From contig JAOTTU010000098.1 of the NCBI GenBank assembly GCA_029864225.1, forward strand, positions 1 to 7,604: a DNA stretch of 7,604 nucleotides, given 5' to 3'. The notes beneath the pieces are model-generated. The model ran no database searches. It had not been told where the DNA came from and worked only from the letters and a program-made list of their open reading frames with translations. Both the position numbers and the translations under genes were made by a program. Shown here piece after piece: positions 5,894 through 7,604 of the stretch; within the stretch, counting starts at the first letter, position 1; each line of letters begins with the position of its first letter. The stretch is from Gammaproteobacteria bacterium. GTDB lineage: Bacteria; Pseudomonadota; Gammaproteobacteria; UBA9214.

Positions 5894-6961
5894 ATGCGGG
5901 CTAAATATAACGTGCTTATACTGGGGGCCTCGTACGGTTCCTTGCTCGGCACAAAATTGATTTTGGCGGGGCACACGGTAACCCTGGTGTGTACCAAATC
6001 CACTGCGGAACTGATCAATCGCGAAGGGACCTTCGTACACTTGCCGATCCGGGGCCGGGAAACGCCACTCAAAATTTCCTCAAAAGCCAGCGGTGCCGAG
6101 CTTTCGGCTTGTACGCCCGAGGCAGCAGATCCGGACAATTTTGACCTGGTCGTATTGGGCATGCAGGAATCTCAATATGGCTCGGACAGCATACGCGAGC
6201 TGATGGAACGTATTGCAGCGGCGCGTGTGCCGTGCCTTGCAATCATGAACATGCCCCCTTTACCGTTCCTGAAGCGCATCCCGGGAATTACAACTGACGA
6301 ATTAACCGGGTGCTATGCGGATCCCGGTGTTTGGGACCCCTTCGAGGCGGGGCTGGTCACGCTCGCAAGCCCTGATCCCCAGGCGTTTCGTGTACCCGAG
6401 GAAGGTAAAAATGTTCTCCACGTCGGATTGCCAACAAATTTCAAGGCGGCACCGTTCGAAGCCGCTGCGCACACCGCGGTGCTACAGGACATTCAGGCAG
6501 ATATCGAAGCAATCCGATACGACACGGGCGATGGCATCATCGAACTACCTGTCAAACTCAAGGTGCACGACTCCCTCTTCGTACCTCTGGCAAAGTGGCT
6601 GATGCTACTCACCGGGAACTACCGATGCATCAAGAGAGACAAGATGATTCCCATTAGAGACGCCGTTCATTCGGATATCGATGCATCGCGGGAAATCTAT
6701 GAATGGGTCGGAAAACTCTGTGTAAAGCTTGGCGCCTCTGACACTGACCTGGTACCTTTCGATAAATATGCAAACGCCGCCAAGGGGCTGCTCAAGCCAT
6801 CTTCTGCGGCACGCGCACTGTTCGGAGGCGCAAAACATATAGAGAGGGTCGACGCCCTGGTTCAAAAGATCGCAGCGCAGCTGGAACTACACTACCAACC
6901 CGTAGATGAGATTGTCGCCCTGGTAGATCACCATCTCAGTGCCAATAGAAAGGTAGCTTGA
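5894..6961 (+). CDS. Ketopantoate reductase (KPR/ApbA) superfamily protein, divergent
   Basis: The 355-residue product has an N-terminal NAD(P)-binding Rossmann fold (LILGASYGSLLG at 8-19, then the second strand TVTLVC at 28-33). Its C-terminal half resembles the KPR helical domain. Possible equivalents of E. coli PanE residues are N119 (in IMNMPP) for the Asn of LQNG, K234 (in AKWLM) for the catalytic Lys, N242, and the S303-S304 to E317 segment for the SSM...TEID motif. The PanE NADPH-contacting Lys region appears as VLGMQES (87-93), without Lys. The N119-K234 distance is about 37 residues longer than in PanE, and the whole protein is about 50 residues longer. It therefore probably reduces another 2-keto or related substrate; I would not call it panE. 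ATG 5894 has a strong AAGGGG site 5 nt upstream. It stands apart from moaADE, with its own promoter and a hairpin between. Confidence 0.8.
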   Translation: MRAKYNVLILGASYGSLLGTKLILAGHTVTLVCTKSTAELINREGTFVHLPIRGRETPLKISSKASGAELSACTPEAADPDNFDLVVLGMQESQYGSDSIRELMERIAAARVPCLAIMNMPPLPFLKRIPGITTDELTGCYADPGVWDPFEAGLVTLASPDPQAFRVPEEGKNVLHVGLPTNFKAAPFEAAAHTAVLQDIQADIEAIRYDTGDGIIELPVKLKVHDSLFVPLAKWLMLLTGNYRCIKRDKMIPIRDAVHSDIDASREIYEWVGKLCVKLGASDTDLVPFDKYANAAKGLLKPSSAARALFGGAKHIERVDALVQKIAAQLELHYQPVDEIVALVDHHLSANRKVA

Positions 6962-7293
6962 TCACTCCCCTGAATTCCCCTTTACAAGGCGAGTGTTCCG
7001 AGGGTATTCAGCTGCTGATGCGGCAGGTACCGCTGCAACTGAATTGAGTTGACCCGGGCATATCGTGCACAGCTGCGGCTAGCGCACAACCATCCTTGCG
7101 TGGATTGGACACACCATGCAGCATGCGCAGCGCTCAAGGGAATTCATGGCGGACTACTCAGAACCTTCACTGCCTCCCCCTGAAATCGTTGCCGCCCCGT
7201 TTATCCGCTGTGAAGCGCAACTCATGCGCGGATGACTTTCCTGATTATCGTTCTCTTGCTACGGCGACAAGCGCGGCCAGCTGCCAGGATCTG
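6962..7293. other. Intergenic stretch without a convincing gene
   Basis: About 330 nt separate the KPR-like stop from the end of the stress-protein gene. An imperfect dyad at 7006-7044 has outer arms ATTCAG and CTGAAT and inner arms GCGG and CCGC; it could fold after the KPR-like transcript but lacks a T-run. A 39-codon frame runs from ATG 7116 to TGA 7235. Within it, the ATG at 7146 follows AAGGGA by 5 nt and would give a 29-residue peptide (MADYSEPSLPPPEIVAAPF and so on). I recognise no homology and leave it uncalled. No tRNA or conserved RNA structure was recognised. Confidence 0.5.
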
Positions 7294-7604
7294 TCAATGC
7301 ACCATAACAGTGACTATATTTGATTTCGTAAGCAGGTGGTGTGTGACGCCACCGAACAACAACTGGCTCGCACGTGAACGACTGAACCCACCTACGATCA
7401 GAAACTCCACGTTGATTTCGGAACACACGTTTAATATCGCTTCGCCAGTTGATTTACCCTTGCCATCCAGTAGCGCAGTATCCGCCTTGATGCCGTGCCA
7501 GGAAAGATATTCAATCAGCGTCTTAACACTCGGTTCTCTCCTCCTGGAGACAATAATCGTGATTTCACCCATTTCGACAAGCCAGGGCATTGTCATAGCC
7601 AGTG
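7294..7604 (-). CDS. Universal stress protein (UspA family), C-terminal part
   Basis: The frame is open to the right edge, so the N-terminus is missing; about 102 residues are visible up to TGA at 7296-7294. The end segment, containing VEFLIVGGFSRSRASQLLF and GGVTHHLLTKSNIVTVMVH, is the typical last part of a Usp domain. The segment before it, with a predicted strand (ITIIVS), a helix ending YLSWHG, and STGEAILNV, matches the second domain of two-domain proteins of about 270-280 residues. ATG codons near 7596 and 7590 are probably internal. The usual ATP-loop pattern GxxGx9G(S/T) reads GGFS here, with Ser in place of the second Gly, so nucleotide binding may be altered. Usp proteins are cytoplasmic stress and persistence factors. 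There is no obvious functional link to the cofactor genes. Confidence 0.85.
   Translation of the reverse strand, partial: LAMTMPWLVEMGEITIIVSRRREPSVKTLIEYLSWHGIKADTALLDGKGKSTGEAILNVCSEINVEFLIVGGFSRSRASQLLFGGVTHHLLTKSNIVTVMVH

Noticed and set aside
7282..7295. 14-base sequence identical to window positions 1-14 (TGCCAGGATCTGTC), suggesting a flanking direct repeat
   Set aside because: One 14-base match within 7.6 kb is not far from chance, one copy lies inside the ferredoxin coding frame, and no integrase, transposase or other mobile gene lies between them.
7096..7323. 75-codon plus-strand frame before the stress-protein gene
   Set aside because: No recognisable homology, odd composition, and it overlaps the end of the real minus-strand Usp gene.

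Overview
The window looks like chromosomal DNA of a moderately GC-rich proteobacterium, most likely a gammaproteobacterium of the sulfur-oxidising/Chromatiales kind. This rests on protein flavour and on the DUF3305-DUF3306-ferredoxin arrangement; no rRNA or other phylogenetic marker is present. No mobile element, CRISPR array, tRNA or rRNA was seen.

Left part (1-2197): three genes read leftward as one operon. DUF3305 (1577-2086) overlaps DUF3306 (988-1593) by 17 nt. DUF3306 is followed 18 nt later by a 4Fe-4S ferredoxin-like protein (969 to the left edge, C-terminus missing). This trio is known to sit beside molybdenum/tungsten formate dehydrogenase genes, so the dehydrogenase and its chaperone may lie just outside the left edge. 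A short divergent promoter region separates the trio from fdhD (2198-3055, rightward), the sulfurtransferase that matures formate dehydrogenase.

Middle part (3056-5780): a small leftward DUF6494 gene converges on fdhD with only 6 nt between the stops. Then come rightward mobA (molybdopterin guanylyltransferase) and a tight moaA-moaD-moaE run with spacers of 4 and 6 nt. MoaA starts the cofactor pathway, MoaD carries the sulfur, MoaE assembles the dithiolene, and MobA adds GMP to give the MGD cofactor used by formate dehydrogenase. FdhD then acts on that enzyme. Left and middle parts together read as a formate-dehydrogenase maturation and cofactor-supply island. moaC, moeA, mogA/moaB and moeB are not in the window. 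A perfect 8-bp hairpin follows moaE.

Right part (5781-7604): a ketopantoate-reductase-superfamily gene (5894-6961) stands alone behind a perfect TATAAT box. It is followed by about 330 nt without a convincing gene, and then by the C-terminal part of a leftward universal stress protein gene cut by the right edge.

The genes mostly belong to known families. The points most worth a second look are the unexplained DUF3305/DUF3306/DUF6494 proteins, cysteine changes in FdhD and in the ferredoxin, the divergent KPR-like enzyme, and inverted repeats centred on TATACT boxes upstream of both the DUF3305 operon and moaA.
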